Positions 51,626 to 60,318 of a stretch of DNA of 64,000 bases are shown piece by piece (within the stretch, counting starts at the first letter, position 1; the number at the start of each line of letters is the position of its first letter). This DNA comes from CAIVAT01 sp037133475 (lineage in GTDB: Bacteria > Bacteroidota > Bacteroidia > Bacteroidales > FEN-979). The notes under the pieces were generated by a model that did no database searches, was not told the origin of the DNA, and saw only the letters and a list, made by a program, of their open reading frames with translations. The stretch covers positions 12,018 through 76,017 of the forward strand of contig JBAXOB010000019.1 in assembly GCA_037133475.1 (NCBI GenBank). The letters run 5' to 3'. The translations under genes and the position numbers were made by a program.

Positions 51626-51762
51626 TAAATATATTGGTTATCCGATAGGATCCATATAAAAAACTCAACAAATCAAACATGCTCTAAATTCAGTGAGCCA
51701 TTCTTTGCAGATCACCTTTCACCCTTGTTTATCATTTTTCTTCCCATAAACAAAGCTTTAAT

Positions 51763-52722
51763 ATGCCAAAGAAAACCAAAAACGAATCATCACGCAGGAA
51801 TTTCCTGAAACAAGGCCTGACCCTTGCCGCCGGATCGTTACTGGGAGGCGGGCTCATTGCTGCCTGCACCAAAGAGCAGGGCCCGGTTGAAACCGGCGAA
51901 AAAGTTAAAGTTCTTACGGCCGACGGCAAACTGATGGAGGTTGACAGGGGACACGCCATGTGTTGCAATGTCCCCTCATCGGCCGATGTGAGAAAAGGAA
52001 TTCCCGGAAGGCATTTCGTCATGGTTGTTGACCTTACGCGTTGCCGGAATGCAAGGGCGTGCGTAAAGGCATGCAGTAAGATGCATTTCCTGGCTCCCGG
52101 CCAGGAATGGATCAAGGTTTTCCTGATGCAGGATTCGGAAGATACCACCCCCTACTGGATGCCAAAGCCCTGTTTCCATTGCGATACGCCGGCCTGCGTG
52201 AATGTATGCCCGGTCGGAGCCTCCTTCAAACGTGACGACGGCCTCGTCCTTGTTGACAATGAACGCTGCATCGGGTGCAAATTCTGCATGGCCGCCTGCC
52301 CCTACTCTTCCCGCGTGTTCAACTGGAAGGCACCCGACAATAAAGTTGAGGCAAAATATTCTCCCGCCTCGGGAGTCCCGCAACGGGTCGGTACCGTCGG
52401 AAAATGTGATTTCTGCCCCGACTCCTTTGTCACCGGCGTCCTTCCCGACTGTGTCACCGCCTGCCCAAACGGCGTCTATTTCTTTGGCGATAAAAATGAA
52501 GATGTGGTCACCAATGGCGTTGAATCGCTGCGGTTCAGCGACCTGGTGAGGGACAAGGCAGCCTACCGCTATATGGAAGAACTCGGCACGCGTCCCAACG
52601 TATATTACCTGCCCCCTGTCGACCGCAGGTTCCCTGTCGAGGAGGGGTTTGAAAGTGTTCCTGACAGCATTAAAGAGGCCTACCAGGTTAAGAGAGCTCA
52701 TCTGAAAAAGTATAAAATTTAA
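51763..52722 (+). CDS. Periplasmic 4Fe-4S protein (DmsB/HybA-like), module 2, Tat lipoprotein
   Basis: A 319-residue paralogue of the module 1 Fe-S protein. It has the Tat motif RRNFLK (11-16) and, unlike module 1, a lipobox (LIAAC, Cys35), so it is probably a lipid-anchored periplasmic protein. Cysteine clusters are the same: CRNARACVKACS, CFHCDTPACVNVCP, CIGCKFCMAACP and CDFC...CVTACP. The NrfD partner follows after 12 bases. It differs from module 1 by this anchoring, suggesting a different place in the electron route or a different partner. Confidence 0.9.
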   Translation: MPKKTKNESSRRNFLKQGLTLAAGSLLGGGLIAACTKEQGPVETGEKVKVLTADGKLMEVDRGHAMCCNVPSSADVRKGIPGRHFVMVVDLTRCRNARACVKACSKMHFLAPGQEWIKVFLMQDSEDTTPYWMPKPCFHCDTPACVNVCPVGASFKRDDGLVLVDNERCIGCKFCMAACPYSSRVFNWKAPDNKVEAKYSPASGVPQRVGTVGKCDFCPDSFVTGVLPDCVTACPNGVYFFGDKNEDVVTNGVESLRFSDLVRDKAAYRYMEELGTRPNVYYLPPVDRRFPVEEGFESVPDSIKEAYQVKRAHLKKYKI

Positions 52723-52734
52723 ATTTTTCTGATT

Positions 52735-54069
52735 ATGAATCAACCGGAACTTGCACAGAAAACACTTGTTGAGATTGTTTCCCGTTTCAAAAAACCCTCC
52801 CTATTAAGCAAAGGCTTGTTTGTTTTTTTCGCCCTTGTGATCCTCTGGGCGGCATACGCCTTCATAACACAGCTGATGCGGGGCCAGATCGTCACGGGCA
52901 TGCGGGATTACGTGGTATGGGGTATCTATGATGTGAATTTTATCTTTTTCATCGGGATCAGTTACGCCGGGGCGATGATATCCGGGATTCTCCACCTGCT
53001 CCATGCCGAATGGAGAAAACCCATCATCCGCATTGCCGAGATGATCACGGTAATATCGGTCATTATAGGTCCTGTTTTCATCCTGGTTGAGATGGGACGA
53101 CTGGACCGTATTTTCAATATCTTCCTCCACGGAAGGATCCAGTCGCCGATTCTCTGGGATGTGGTGGCTATAACCACTTACCTGTCGTGCAGCATCCTGT
53201 TCCTGTATCTCGCCCTGATAAAGGATTATGCCCTGTTGCGTGACAACACCGAACTGAGGATGCCCAGGCTGCAACGGTACTTCTACAGGAAACTCGGCGC
53301 AACCTATATTGGGCTGCCTGAACAGAAGAAACTTCTCGAGCGGGCGCTTACCATCATGTCGGCCATTATTATCCCGCTTGCCGTGCTGGTTCACTCGGTG
53401 CTGGCCTGGATTTTCGGGATGACCATCAGGCCGGGATGGCACAGTACGATTTTCGCACCCTATTTCGTTATTGCAGCAGTTTTTTCAGGCACTGCCGTGC
53501 TGATCATTGCCATGTGGATCTTCAGGAAATTCTACCATCTTGAAGCCTATATCACCGAGATGCATTTTAAATACATCGGTACTATTCTCCTGGTCCTGGC
53601 TGCCCTTTACGGCTATTTCACCTTCAGTGAATACCTTACGGTTTGGTACGGTTCGCAAAGCTGGGAACTGGAGGTTATCTACAAACTCTTTAACCTCCAT
53701 GATTACGGATTCTGGTTTTACCTGGCCGCATTCGGGGGAGTACTGATTCCCATGATCCTGGTTGGGTTTCCCTTTCTGAGGAGCATCAATTCCATCACGA
53801 TCGGTTCGGTTATCGCCGTTGTCTGTATGTGGATCAAACGCTACCTGATCATCATCCCCACCCTGGAAACCCCCTTGCTTCCATTGCAGGATGCCCGTCA
53901 CGAATATGCGCATTATTCAGCCTCCTGGGTCGAATGGTCGCTGACGGCAGGCGGTATGGCAACCTTCTGCCTGTTTTTCATGATCTTCATGAGGTTTATG
54001 CCGATCATTCCCGTTGCCGATATTTCAGAAGCACCTGAACACAAAGACTTCATTTCCGAAAAACTTTAA
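52735..54069 (+). CDS. NrfD-type membrane subunit, module 2
   Basis: A 444-residue polytopic membrane protein, typical length for NrfD/PsrC. Conserved stretches: VTGMRDYVVWGIYDVNFIFF, RIAEMITVISVIIGP, GRIQSPILWDVVAITTYL, GMTIRPGWHSTIFAPYF. Paralogue of the N-terminal two-thirds of the module 1 fusion. It stops at residue 444, and the Ig-like domain starts as a separate gene 4 bases later. Presumed to pass electrons between quinol and the Fe-S protein. Confidence 0.92.
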   Translation: MNQPELAQKTLVEIVSRFKKPSLLSKGLFVFFALVILWAAYAFITQLMRGQIVTGMRDYVVWGIYDVNFIFFIGISYAGAMISGILHLLHAEWRKPIIRIAEMITVISVIIGPVFILVEMGRLDRIFNIFLHGRIQSPILWDVVAITTYLSCSILFLYLALIKDYALLRDNTELRMPRLQRYFYRKLGATYIGLPEQKKLLERALTIMSAIIIPLAVLVHSVLAWIFGMTIRPGWHSTIFAPYFVIAAVFSGTAVLIIAMWIFRKFYHLEAYITEMHFKYIGTILLVLAALYGYFTFSEYLTVWYGSQSWELEVIYKLFNLHDYGFWFYLAAFGGVLIPMILVGFPFLRSINSITIGSVIAVVCMWIKRYLIIIPTLETPLLPLQDARHEYAHYSASWVEWSLTAGGMATFCLFFMIFMRFMPIIPVADISEAPEHKDFISEKL

Positions 54070-54073
54070 TGTC

Positions 54074-54964
54074 ATGATAATAAAGAAGATCTGCAACATC
54101 ATCCTGCTGTCGGCCCTGGTTTCAGGCTTCGGCTACAACGCGCTGGCCGACGAACCTGTTCATCCCCAGCTGGGGGCCTCCTATGTAAAGCTGACCGATG
54201 GCACCAAAAGTTTCACCCTCTCCCTTTCCGCCCGGATTGACGATAAAAGGGTGAATATTGAGAATGCCCCGCTAACGGTTTTCGCCGTGAATGAATCAGG
54301 CAGGAAACAACTTGGCAGCGTTAACACCAACCGCTCCGGGAAGGCTGTTTTGAATGTCAGCCACGACCAGGTGCTGCCTACCGACAAGGATGGTTGCTAT
54401 AATTTCGAGGTTCAGTACGCAGGAAATGCAAAGATCGGCACTGCAACCAGGACGATCCGTGTCCTGGATGCCTTCCTTGAAATGTCGTTTTCAGAAAAGG
54501 ATTCCACCAAAAACATCCTCGTTAAGGTAATGGCAATCAACAATAAGGGAGAAAAAGTTGTTGTAAAGGAGGTCCCTGTTGATTTCTATATTAAAAGACT
54601 GTTTTGCCTCTATCGTTTCGGGGGTGAAAAAACAGATTCAGCCGGTGTCGCCAGTGCTGATTTTCCAAAGAACATGCCCGGCGATACCACAGGAAAGGTG
54701 GTCATCGTTGCCAAAATTCTTGAAAGCGACACCTATGGAACCGTTGAACTGGCAAGGGATTACAAAGGCGGGAGCCCGCTGGTCATTGAGCACAAAGCGA
54801 AAAGAGGTCTCGGCGATACCGACGCCCCGCTGTGGATGGTTTACACCCTGCTGGTGCTCCTTTCGGGCGTGTGGTGCCACGTGATTTATGTCATCTCGCT
54901 GGTGATACGCATCAATCTTGCCGGGAAGAGGGCCAGGCGTAACCCCGAACCTGTTCAAAACTAA
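54074..54964 (+). CDS. Membrane-anchored Ig-like protein, module 2
   Basis: A 296-residue protein with signal peptide (MIIKKICNIILLSALVSGFG..ALA), about two periplasmic beta-sandwich domains and one C-terminal membrane helix following RGLGDTDAPLWMVYTL. It corresponds to the C-terminal third of the module 1 fusion, with which it shares this motif almost identically. It may support the Fe-S protein or dock a partner enzyme or cytochrome at the membrane surface. Not a family I can name. The stop is 3 bases from the convergent tsaE gene. Confidence 0.8.
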   Translation: MIIKKICNIILLSALVSGFGYNALADEPVHPQLGASYVKLTDGTKSFTLSLSARIDDKRVNIENAPLTVFAVNESGRKQLGSVNTNRSGKAVLNVSHDQVLPTDKDGCYNFEVQYAGNAKIGTATRTIRVLDAFLEMSFSEKDSTKNILVKVMAINNKGEKVVVKEVPVDFYIKRLFCLYRFGGEKTDSAGVASADFPKNMPGDTTGKVVIVAKILESDTYGTVELARDYKGGSPLVIEHKAKRGLGDTDAPLWMVYTLLVLLSGVWCHVIYVISLVIRINLAGKRARRNPEPVQN

Positions 54965-54967
54965 GTT

Positions 54968-55375
54968 TCAGAAGGATTCTATCAGCCGCTGATCCTCCCC
55001 CGTGATCCGGATCCGGACCGTCTCCGCCGGAAGCAGCGTTTCTATCATTTCGGGCCATTCCATAAAGCAATAGTTGCCTGAATAGAGGTAATCTTCATAA
55101 CCGATATCAAATGCCTCCTCGGTTTTCCTGATCCGGTAAAAATCAAAGTGATAAATTGAATCACCGGCAACCGTTTTGTATTCATTGACAATGGAAAAGG
55201 TAGGACTCTGTACGATGTCGGCAACACCCAGCACGGCACAGAGCGCCTTGATAAAGGTGGTCTTTCCCGCCCCCATGCTTCCGTAAAGGGCAAAGATCCT
55301 GGCGCCGGGAAATGACTCCAACAACTGCTTTGCAGCAGGGAAAAGGTCAACTTCGGTGGAACAGGTCAGTTTCAT
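54968..55375 (-). CDS. tsaE: tRNA threonylcarbamoyladenosine biosynthesis ATPase TsaE
   Basis: A 135-residue cytoplasmic protein of the t6A37 tRNA modification pathway. P-loop GSMGAGKTTFIKAL, followed by the conserved VQSPTFSIVNEY and HFDFYRI motifs and a C-terminal FMEWPEM. Works with TsaB and TsaD, which are not in this window. A short heptamer repeat tract lies about 20 bases upstream of its start. Confidence 0.95.
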   Translation of the reverse strand: MKLTCSTEVDLFPAAKQLLESFPGARIFALYGSMGAGKTTFIKALCAVLGVADIVQSPTFSIVNEYKTVAGDSIYHFDFYRIRKTEEAFDIGYEDYLYSGNYCFMEWPEMIETLLPAETVRIRITGEDQRLIESF

Positions 55376-55395
55376 TTTACATCAAGATGAAAAGA

Positions 55396-55444
55396 GGCAA
55401 CAGGCAACAGGCAACAGGCAACAGACAGTAGGCAACAGGCAGCA
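55396..55444. repeat. Seven tandem 7-bp repeats
   Basis: GGCAACA units in register from 55396 to 55444; units 5 (GACAGTA) and 7 (GGCAGCA) have diverged. A simple-sequence tract just upstream of tsaE. Confidence 0.85.
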
Positions 55445-55494
55445 GTTTGAAAAGATCATGCCGGCTCAAGGGATTGGAGTTTTGGTTGTTTGGA

Positions 55495-55887
55495 TCAGTG
55501 AACATAAACCGATTTTTTACCGAGGGTGTATTCAATAACTTTTACCTTCGTCAGGTCTTCCTTGCTGTTTAACGGCGAGGCGGTGACCAGTTCCATCTCC
55601 TTTCCCAACCTCACTTTTCCTTTTTCCCCCGATACGGCTGTCAAGGTCCTGGTCCGCCTGTTATAGACGATTCTGTCAACACTGTCAATGTCAACCCGGG
55701 CGTCATGAAACTTCACACGATCCAGGAAGATCACCGTGTCGCTTTTCTCTGAAAACAAGATCCTTCCAAAAAGAAACGAAGAATTCTGATCAACGGCCCA
55801 TTCCGAAACCGCCTGATTTTGTGCGAATCCTGCCCCTATAAACAGGACAGAACCAAAAACGACTGTCAGAAAAATCCTTGTCTTCAT
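55495..55887 (-). CDS. Exported protein of unknown function
   Basis: A 130-residue protein with signal peptide (LTVVFGSVLFIGAGFAQ) and an all-beta mature part (FGRILFSEKSDTVIFL, RVDIDSVDRIVYNRRTRTLT). No family was recognised. It lies between the tsaE gene and the long tandem-repeat tract that follows porX on the same strand. Confidence 0.65.
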   Translation of the reverse strand: MKTRIFLTVVFGSVLFIGAGFAQNQAVSEWAVDQNSSFLFGRILFSEKSDTVIFLDRVKFHDARVDIDSVDRIVYNRRTRTLTAVSGEKGKVRLGKEMELVTASPLNSKEDLTKVKVIEYTLGKKSVYVH

Positions 55888-55966
55888 ATTTCCACTCTTA
55901 TTGTAATAAAATCCACCCCCAGAAAACTAATCTTCAACTTCCCCTTCCCGGTAATTTCTGCCTTTC

Positions 55967-56257
55967 TGCATTGCCTGCATTGTCTGCATTGCCTGCATTG
56001 CCTGCATTGCCTGCATTGCCTGCATTGTTTTCAATTATTGCATTCCCGCATTCCTGCATTCCAACATTCCTGCATTCCAACATTCCAACATTCCTGCATT
56101 CCTGCATTCCTGCATTCCTGCATAGTTTGCATTGTTTGCATTGTTTGCATTGTTTGCATTGCCTGCATTATTTTCATTTATTGCATTCCTGCATTCCTGC
56201 ATTCCCGCATTCCTTCATTCCCGCATTCCCGCATTCCCGCATTCCCGCATTCCCGCA
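55967..56257. repeat. Compound 9-bp tandem repeat (VNTR-like) abutting porX
   Basis: Two 9-bp families alternate: TGCATTGCC/TGCATTGTT (55967-56026 and ~56124-56170) and GCATTCCTG/GCATTCCCG (~56041-56123 and 56182-56257). The two halves have similar order and linkers (TTTTCAATTATTG and TTTTCATTTATTG), so a block of ~140 bases seems to have duplicated. The tract runs up to the last codons of porX and is not itself coding. Confidence 0.88.
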
Positions 56258-57811
56258 TTATTTCGGTTTCAGCACCACAAACGGTATCATCACCTCCTCC
56301 ATCGAAATTCCCCCATGCTGGAAGGTATTCTTGTAGTAGTTCACATAATAGTTGTAGTTGTTGGGATAGGCAAAGAAATCGTTGCTGCGGCAGAATACGA
56401 ACGAAGAGTTGACATTGGCCTTGGGCAGGAAGATATCCGCCGGGTTGCGCACCTCAAACACCTCGTTCTGTTCATATTTCAATGCCCTGCCCGTCTTGTA
56501 CCTCAGGTTGGTATTGGTATTCCTGTCGCCTAATATCTTCACAGGGTTGTCCACCCTGATCGAGCCATGGTCGGTGGTAATGGCCACGTTGACATCCTTC
56601 TCGGCCAGATATTTTAAAATTTCAATCAGCGGGGAATGCTGGAACCAGCTGACCGTAAGTGAACGGTAGGCCTTCTCATCGTCGGCCAGTTCACGGATGA
56701 TCTCCATCTCGGTACGGGCATGCGACAACATATCCACAAAGTTGTATACGATAAAATTGAGTTTGTTTACCATCAGGTTGGGCATCAGCTCAACCAGCTT
56801 TTTCCCGTAGGTTTGGTTCAGAACCTTGTAGTAGGAGTATTTTACATCGCGGCCATACCGTTTGAGCAGTTCTCCCAGGAGTTCGCTTTCAAAATTGTTC
56901 TTGGGTCCCTCTTCCTCTTCGTTGACCCAGTATTTCGGGTACTTCTTTTCGATCTCCGTGGGAAGAAGTCCGCTGAACATCGAATTCCGGGCGTACTGGG
57001 TAACGGAAGGCAGGATACTGTAATAGATCTCCTCCTTTTCCACCCTGAAGTAATCTTCAAGGATCGGCTGTAAAACCTTCCATTGGTCAAACCTCAGGTT
57101 ATCGATCAGGATAACGAACGTTGGTTTGTTATCATCCATCAGCGGGAAGACCTTTTCCTTGATGAGGTTGTGCGACTGCACCGGCCTCTCCTTGCTTTTC
57201 CCGGTCATCCAGTCGAGGTAGTTGCGTTCGATGAATTTGCAGAAAACCTGGTTTGCCTCATCCTTCTGCATCTTCAGCACCTGGTTCATACCGTCATCCA
57301 TCAACTGGCCCAATTTTAGCTCCCAATAGGTCAGTTTTTTATAAACCTCCGGCCATTCTTCGAAGGTCAGCCGGTTTGAAATCTCCATCCCGATATTCCG
57401 GAATTCCTGCTGGTACTGGTGCGTGGTTTTTTCACTGACCAGTTTCCTGTTTTCCAGGTTTTTCTTAAGACAAAGAAGGATCTGGTTCGGTTTCACAGGT
57501 TTGATCAGGTAATCAGCGATATTGGAACCAATGGCATCTTCCATGATGCTCTCCTCTTCGCTCTTGGTGATCATCACCACCGGCAGCGTGGGATGGATCT
57601 CCTTGATGCGCAGCAGGGTTTCAATGCCCGAAAGGCCCGGCATCTGTTCATCAAGGAAAACAATATCGAACGGCCTGGTTTTTATAATGTCAATGGCATC
57701 ATGGCCATTGTTTTGCGTAACAACATCGTATCCCTTTTCCTTTAAAAAAATTATGTGTGGTTTCAGCAGGTCAATCTCGTCATCCACCCATAATATTGTG
57801 ACCTTTTCCAT
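56258..57811 (-). CDS. porX: PorX-type response regulator with PglZ domain
   Basis: A 517-residue two-component regulator, the length expected for PorX, which controls T9SS in Bacteroidota. The receiver domain has the acidic pair Asp10/Asp11 and phospho-acceptor Asp54 (VFLDEQMPGLSG), followed by MITKSEEES. The C-terminal PglZ/alkaline-phosphatase-like domain has FVILIDNLRFDQW and ITTDHGSIRV. The ATG at 57811 matches the family start; the frame is open ~150 codons further but without a sensible protein. The partner kinase PorY is not in this window. The stop codon is joined directly to a tandem-repeat tract. Confidence 0.94.
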   Translation of the reverse strand: MEKVTILWVDDEIDLLKPHIIFLKEKGYDVVTQNNGHDAIDIIKTRPFDIVFLDEQMPGLSGIETLLRIKEIHPTLPVVMITKSEEESIMEDAIGSNIADYLIKPVKPNQILLCLKKNLENRKLVSEKTTHQYQQEFRNIGMEISNRLTFEEWPEVYKKLTYWELKLGQLMDDGMNQVLKMQKDEANQVFCKFIERNYLDWMTGKSKERPVQSHNLIKEKVFPLMDDNKPTFVILIDNLRFDQWKVLQPILEDYFRVEKEEIYYSILPSVTQYARNSMFSGLLPTEIEKKYPKYWVNEEEEGPKNNFESELLGELLKRYGRDVKYSYYKVLNQTYGKKLVELMPNLMVNKLNFIVYNFVDMLSHARTEMEIIRELADDEKAYRSLTVSWFQHSPLIEILKYLAEKDVNVAITTDHGSIRVDNPVKILGDRNTNTNLRYKTGRALKYEQNEVFEVRNPADIFLPKANVNSSFVFCRSNDFFAYPNNYNYYVNYYKNTFQHGGISMEEVMIPFVVLKPK

Positions 57812-57838
57812 AGTATCTGTTTGCTTTAATAAATGTCG

Positions 57839-57846
57839 TAAGTTTG
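57839..57846 (+). promoter_or_regulatory. Bacteroidota -7 box of the HD-domain gene
   Basis: TAAGTTTG matches TAnnTTTG, 55 bases upstream of the TTG start at 57902, in the 90-base gap shared with the divergent porX. Confidence 0.5.
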
Positions 57847-57901
57847 CTTTTATTGTGCCCGGGCGGCCTGTTTTATATTTCTTTAACAAAATTACCCGAT
57901 T

Positions 57902-59137
57902 TTGGCGACAACCAACAAGCAAAAGATCATCAACGACCCAGTTTACGGATTGATCACCATTCCCGACGCCCTTGTTTTTGATGTCATTGAGCACCCATGG
58001 TTTCAACGGCTGCGGAGGATCAAGCAGCTTGGGCTGACCCATTACACCTACCCGTCGGCCCAGCATACACGTTTCCAGCATGCCCTGGGGGCCATGCACC
58101 TCATGGGACAGGCTGTGACTGTATTGCGGGCAAAAGGAATCGAGATCACTGACAAGGAGGCACAGGGAGTCAATATTGCCATTCTGCTCCACGACATCGG
58201 TCATGGTCCTTTTTCCCACACGCTGGAGCAGACCATTGTCCGCGACCTGGCGCATGAGGAGCTTTCCAGGCTGTTTATGGCAGGATTAAACCGTGAATTC
58301 GGCGACGAGCTTACGCTGGCCAATGCGATCTTCAATGACATCTACCCGAAAAAATTCCTGCACCAGCTGGTGTCGAGCCAGCTTGATATGGACCGCCTCG
58401 ATTACCTTGCCCGCGACAGCTTTTTTACAGGCGTTGCCGAGGGGGTGATCAGCTACGACCGCATCATCAAAATGCTTACGGTGATGAACGATGAGCTCGT
58501 CGTGGAGGGGAAGGGTATCTATTCGATTGAAAAATTCCTGATTTCACGAAGGTTAATGTACTGGCAGGTTTATCTGCACAAAACTGTTATCGCGGCCGAC
58601 CAGCTGCTGGTGAACCTGCTGAAACGGGCCAAGTATCTGGGCGAAAGCGGTGTGTCACTCTTTGCCACCCCGGCATTTGACATGTTCCTGCGAAACAATC
58701 CGACCCGGGTTGATTTTGAAACGGATCCGCAGTGGCTCGGCCATTTTGCGCAGCTGGACGATTTTGATGTCTTTACCTCCGTTAAGGTTTGGGCTGATCA
58801 TCATGACCCTATCCTTTCCGATTTATGCTCAAACCTGGTCAACCGAAATTTGTTCAGGGTCGAAATGCAGACAAACCCGTTTGAACCTGAATATGTTGAC
58901 CTGGTGCGCCGTAAAACCGTTGCGATGCTCAACCTTGCACCGGATGAGGTGGAATACTATTTCACCTTTGGCAAGGTCGAAAACAAGGCCTACAACCCGC
59001 GCCATGAACGGATCATGATCAAAGGCAGGTCGAATGAGCTTACCGACATCTCAGAGGCTTCAGAGCAGCTTAACAACGCGGTTATGCCTACCACCGTAAG
59101 CAAGTACCTGCTTTGTTACCCGAAAGAGATTCAATAA
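57902..59137 (+). CDS. HD-domain phosphohydrolase (dGTPase-like)
   Basis: A 411-residue cytoplasmic metal-dependent phosphohydrolase. HD-superfamily features: HTRFQHALGAMHLM, LLHDIGHGPFSHTLE with the HD pair, and QLDMDRLDYLARDSFFTG. Similar to the dNTPase/SAMHD-like group widespread in Bacteroidota; the substrate is not known. The start is a TTG (residues ATTNKQKII...), as there is no ATG in front of the conserved region. Divergent from porX and upstream of the lipid A genes, from which it is separated by ~145 bases. Confidence 0.9.
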   Translation: MATTNKQKIINDPVYGLITIPDALVFDVIEHPWFQRLRRIKQLGLTHYTYPSAQHTRFQHALGAMHLMGQAVTVLRAKGIEITDKEAQGVNIAILLHDIGHGPFSHTLEQTIVRDLAHEELSRLFMAGLNREFGDELTLANAIFNDIYPKKFLHQLVSSQLDMDRLDYLARDSFFTGVAEGVISYDRIIKMLTVMNDELVVEGKGIYSIEKFLISRRLMYWQVYLHKTVIAADQLLVNLLKRAKYLGESGVSLFATPAFDMFLRNNPTRVDFETDPQWLGHFAQLDDFDVFTSVKVWADHHDPILSDLCSNLVNRNLFRVEMQTNPFEPEYVDLVRRKTVAMLNLAPDEVEYYFTFGKVENKAYNPRHERIMIKGRSNELTDISEASEQLNNAVMPTTVSKYLLCYPKEIQ

Positions 59138-59252
59138 CATTCTTCAATCTCCAGTTCCTGAATTTCCTACTGAATTTAATTTCCTGAGGGTGTGAATGTT
59201 AAAAAATTTACTGATCAGCTTATGGAAATTATTGGTAAATTGCGCCGATTTA

Positions 59253-59260
59253 TAAGTCTG
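59253..59260 (+). promoter_or_regulatory. Near-consensus -7 box of the lipid A operon
   Basis: TAAGTCTG matches TAnnTTTG in 7 of 8 places, 23 bases upstream of the lpxD ATG. The short distance suits a promoter for lpxD-lpxC/fabZ-lpxA. Confidence 0.4.
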
Positions 59261-59283
59261 CAATTATTCACGAAGAACGCCTG

Positions 59284-60318
59284 ATGGAATTTACAGCCGC
59301 CCAGATTGCCGGATTTCTTAAAGGGACTGTTGAAGGGAATCCTGATGAAAAGGTTTCCAACCTTTCTAAAATCGATGAAGGGGAGCCCGGAACCCTTACC
59401 TTTCTTGCCAATCCGAAATACACTCCCTATATTTATTCCACCCGGGCATCTGTGATTGTTGTCAATGCCGATTTTACAGCCTCGCAGGCGGTTGCAGGAA
59501 CCCTGATCCGGGTTGCCGATGCTTACTCCGCCTTTGCAACACTGCTCGAAATGTTCGACCAGTCAAAATCAGGAAACACAGGGATATCAAGCCAGTCGTC
59601 GATTGCGCCAACAGCTGCCCTTGGAAAAAATGTTTCGGTTGGCGAATTTTCTGTCATCGGGAAAAACGTGGTTATTGGTGACAATGCAGTCATCCATCCC
59701 CAGGTATTTATCGGGAACAATGTCACCATCGGGGCTGATTGCCTCCTTTACCCGGGTGTAAAGGTTTACCACGACTGCATCGTTGGAGATCACTGCACGC
59801 TGCATGCCGGCGTAGTCGTCGGGTCCGACGGATTCGGATTTGCCCCGCTTGCCGGCAGCAACTATCAGAAAATCCCCCAGTTGGGAAATGTGATCCTGGA
59901 AGATTATGTAGAGATCGGCTCGAACACCACGGTTGACCGTGCGACCCTGGGGTCGACCATTATCAGGAAAGGGGTGAAACTCGACAACCTTATCCAGATC
60001 GGCCACAATGCCGAGATTGGCGAAAATACCGTGATCGCAGCCCAGACAGGGATCAGCGGATCGACCAAGATAGGAAAAAATTGTATGATCGGCGGCCAGG
60101 TAGGCATCATCGGTCATATCACCATTGCCGATAATGTAAAAATCGGCGCCGGTTCGGGTGTTGAAGCAAGCATCACCCGCGACGGGGCCATGATGCTGGG
60201 CGCACCTGCCATTGAAATCGGCAAGGCCAGGCGTAACTTTATCCATTGGCGCAACCTTGACGAAATCGTCAGAAAAGTATATAACCTCGAAAAGCAACTG
60301 AATAAAAAGCATGAGTGA
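59284..60318 (+). CDS. lpxD: UDP-3-O-(3-hydroxyacyl)glucosamine N-acyltransferase
   Basis: A 344-residue cytoplasmic acyltransferase, third enzyme of lipid A synthesis. N-terminal uridine-binding domain (GFLKGTVEGNPDEKVSNLSK), then a left-handed beta-helix of hexapeptide repeats (for example GKNVVIGDNAVIHPQV), the catalytic-region motif LIQIGHNAEIGENTVIA, and a C-terminal helix. First gene of a lpxD-lpxC/fabZ-lpxA operon; its stop overlaps the next start by 8 bases. Confidence 0.97.
   Translation: MEFTAAQIAGFLKGTVEGNPDEKVSNLSKIDEGEPGTLTFLANPKYTPYIYSTRASVIVVNADFTASQAVAGTLIRVADAYSAFATLLEMFDQSKSGNTGISSQSSIAPTAALGKNVSVGEFSVIGKNVVIGDNAVIHPQVFIGNNVTIGADCLLYPGVKVYHDCIVGDHCTLHAGVVVGSDGFGFAPLAGSNYQKIPQLGNVILEDYVEIGSNTTVDRATLGSTIIRKGVKLDNLIQIGHNAEIGENTVIAAQTGISGSTKIGKNCMIGGQVGIIGHITIADNVKIGAGSGVEASITRDGAMMLGAPAIEIGKARRNFIHWRNLDEIVRKVYNLEKQLNKKHE

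Noticed and set aside
55819..56412. Long plus-strand open frame with many LHC and IPAFLHS repeats
   Set aside because: It is a by-product of the 9-bp tandem repeats, overlaps porX and an exported-protein gene in antisense, and has no plausible start or domain.
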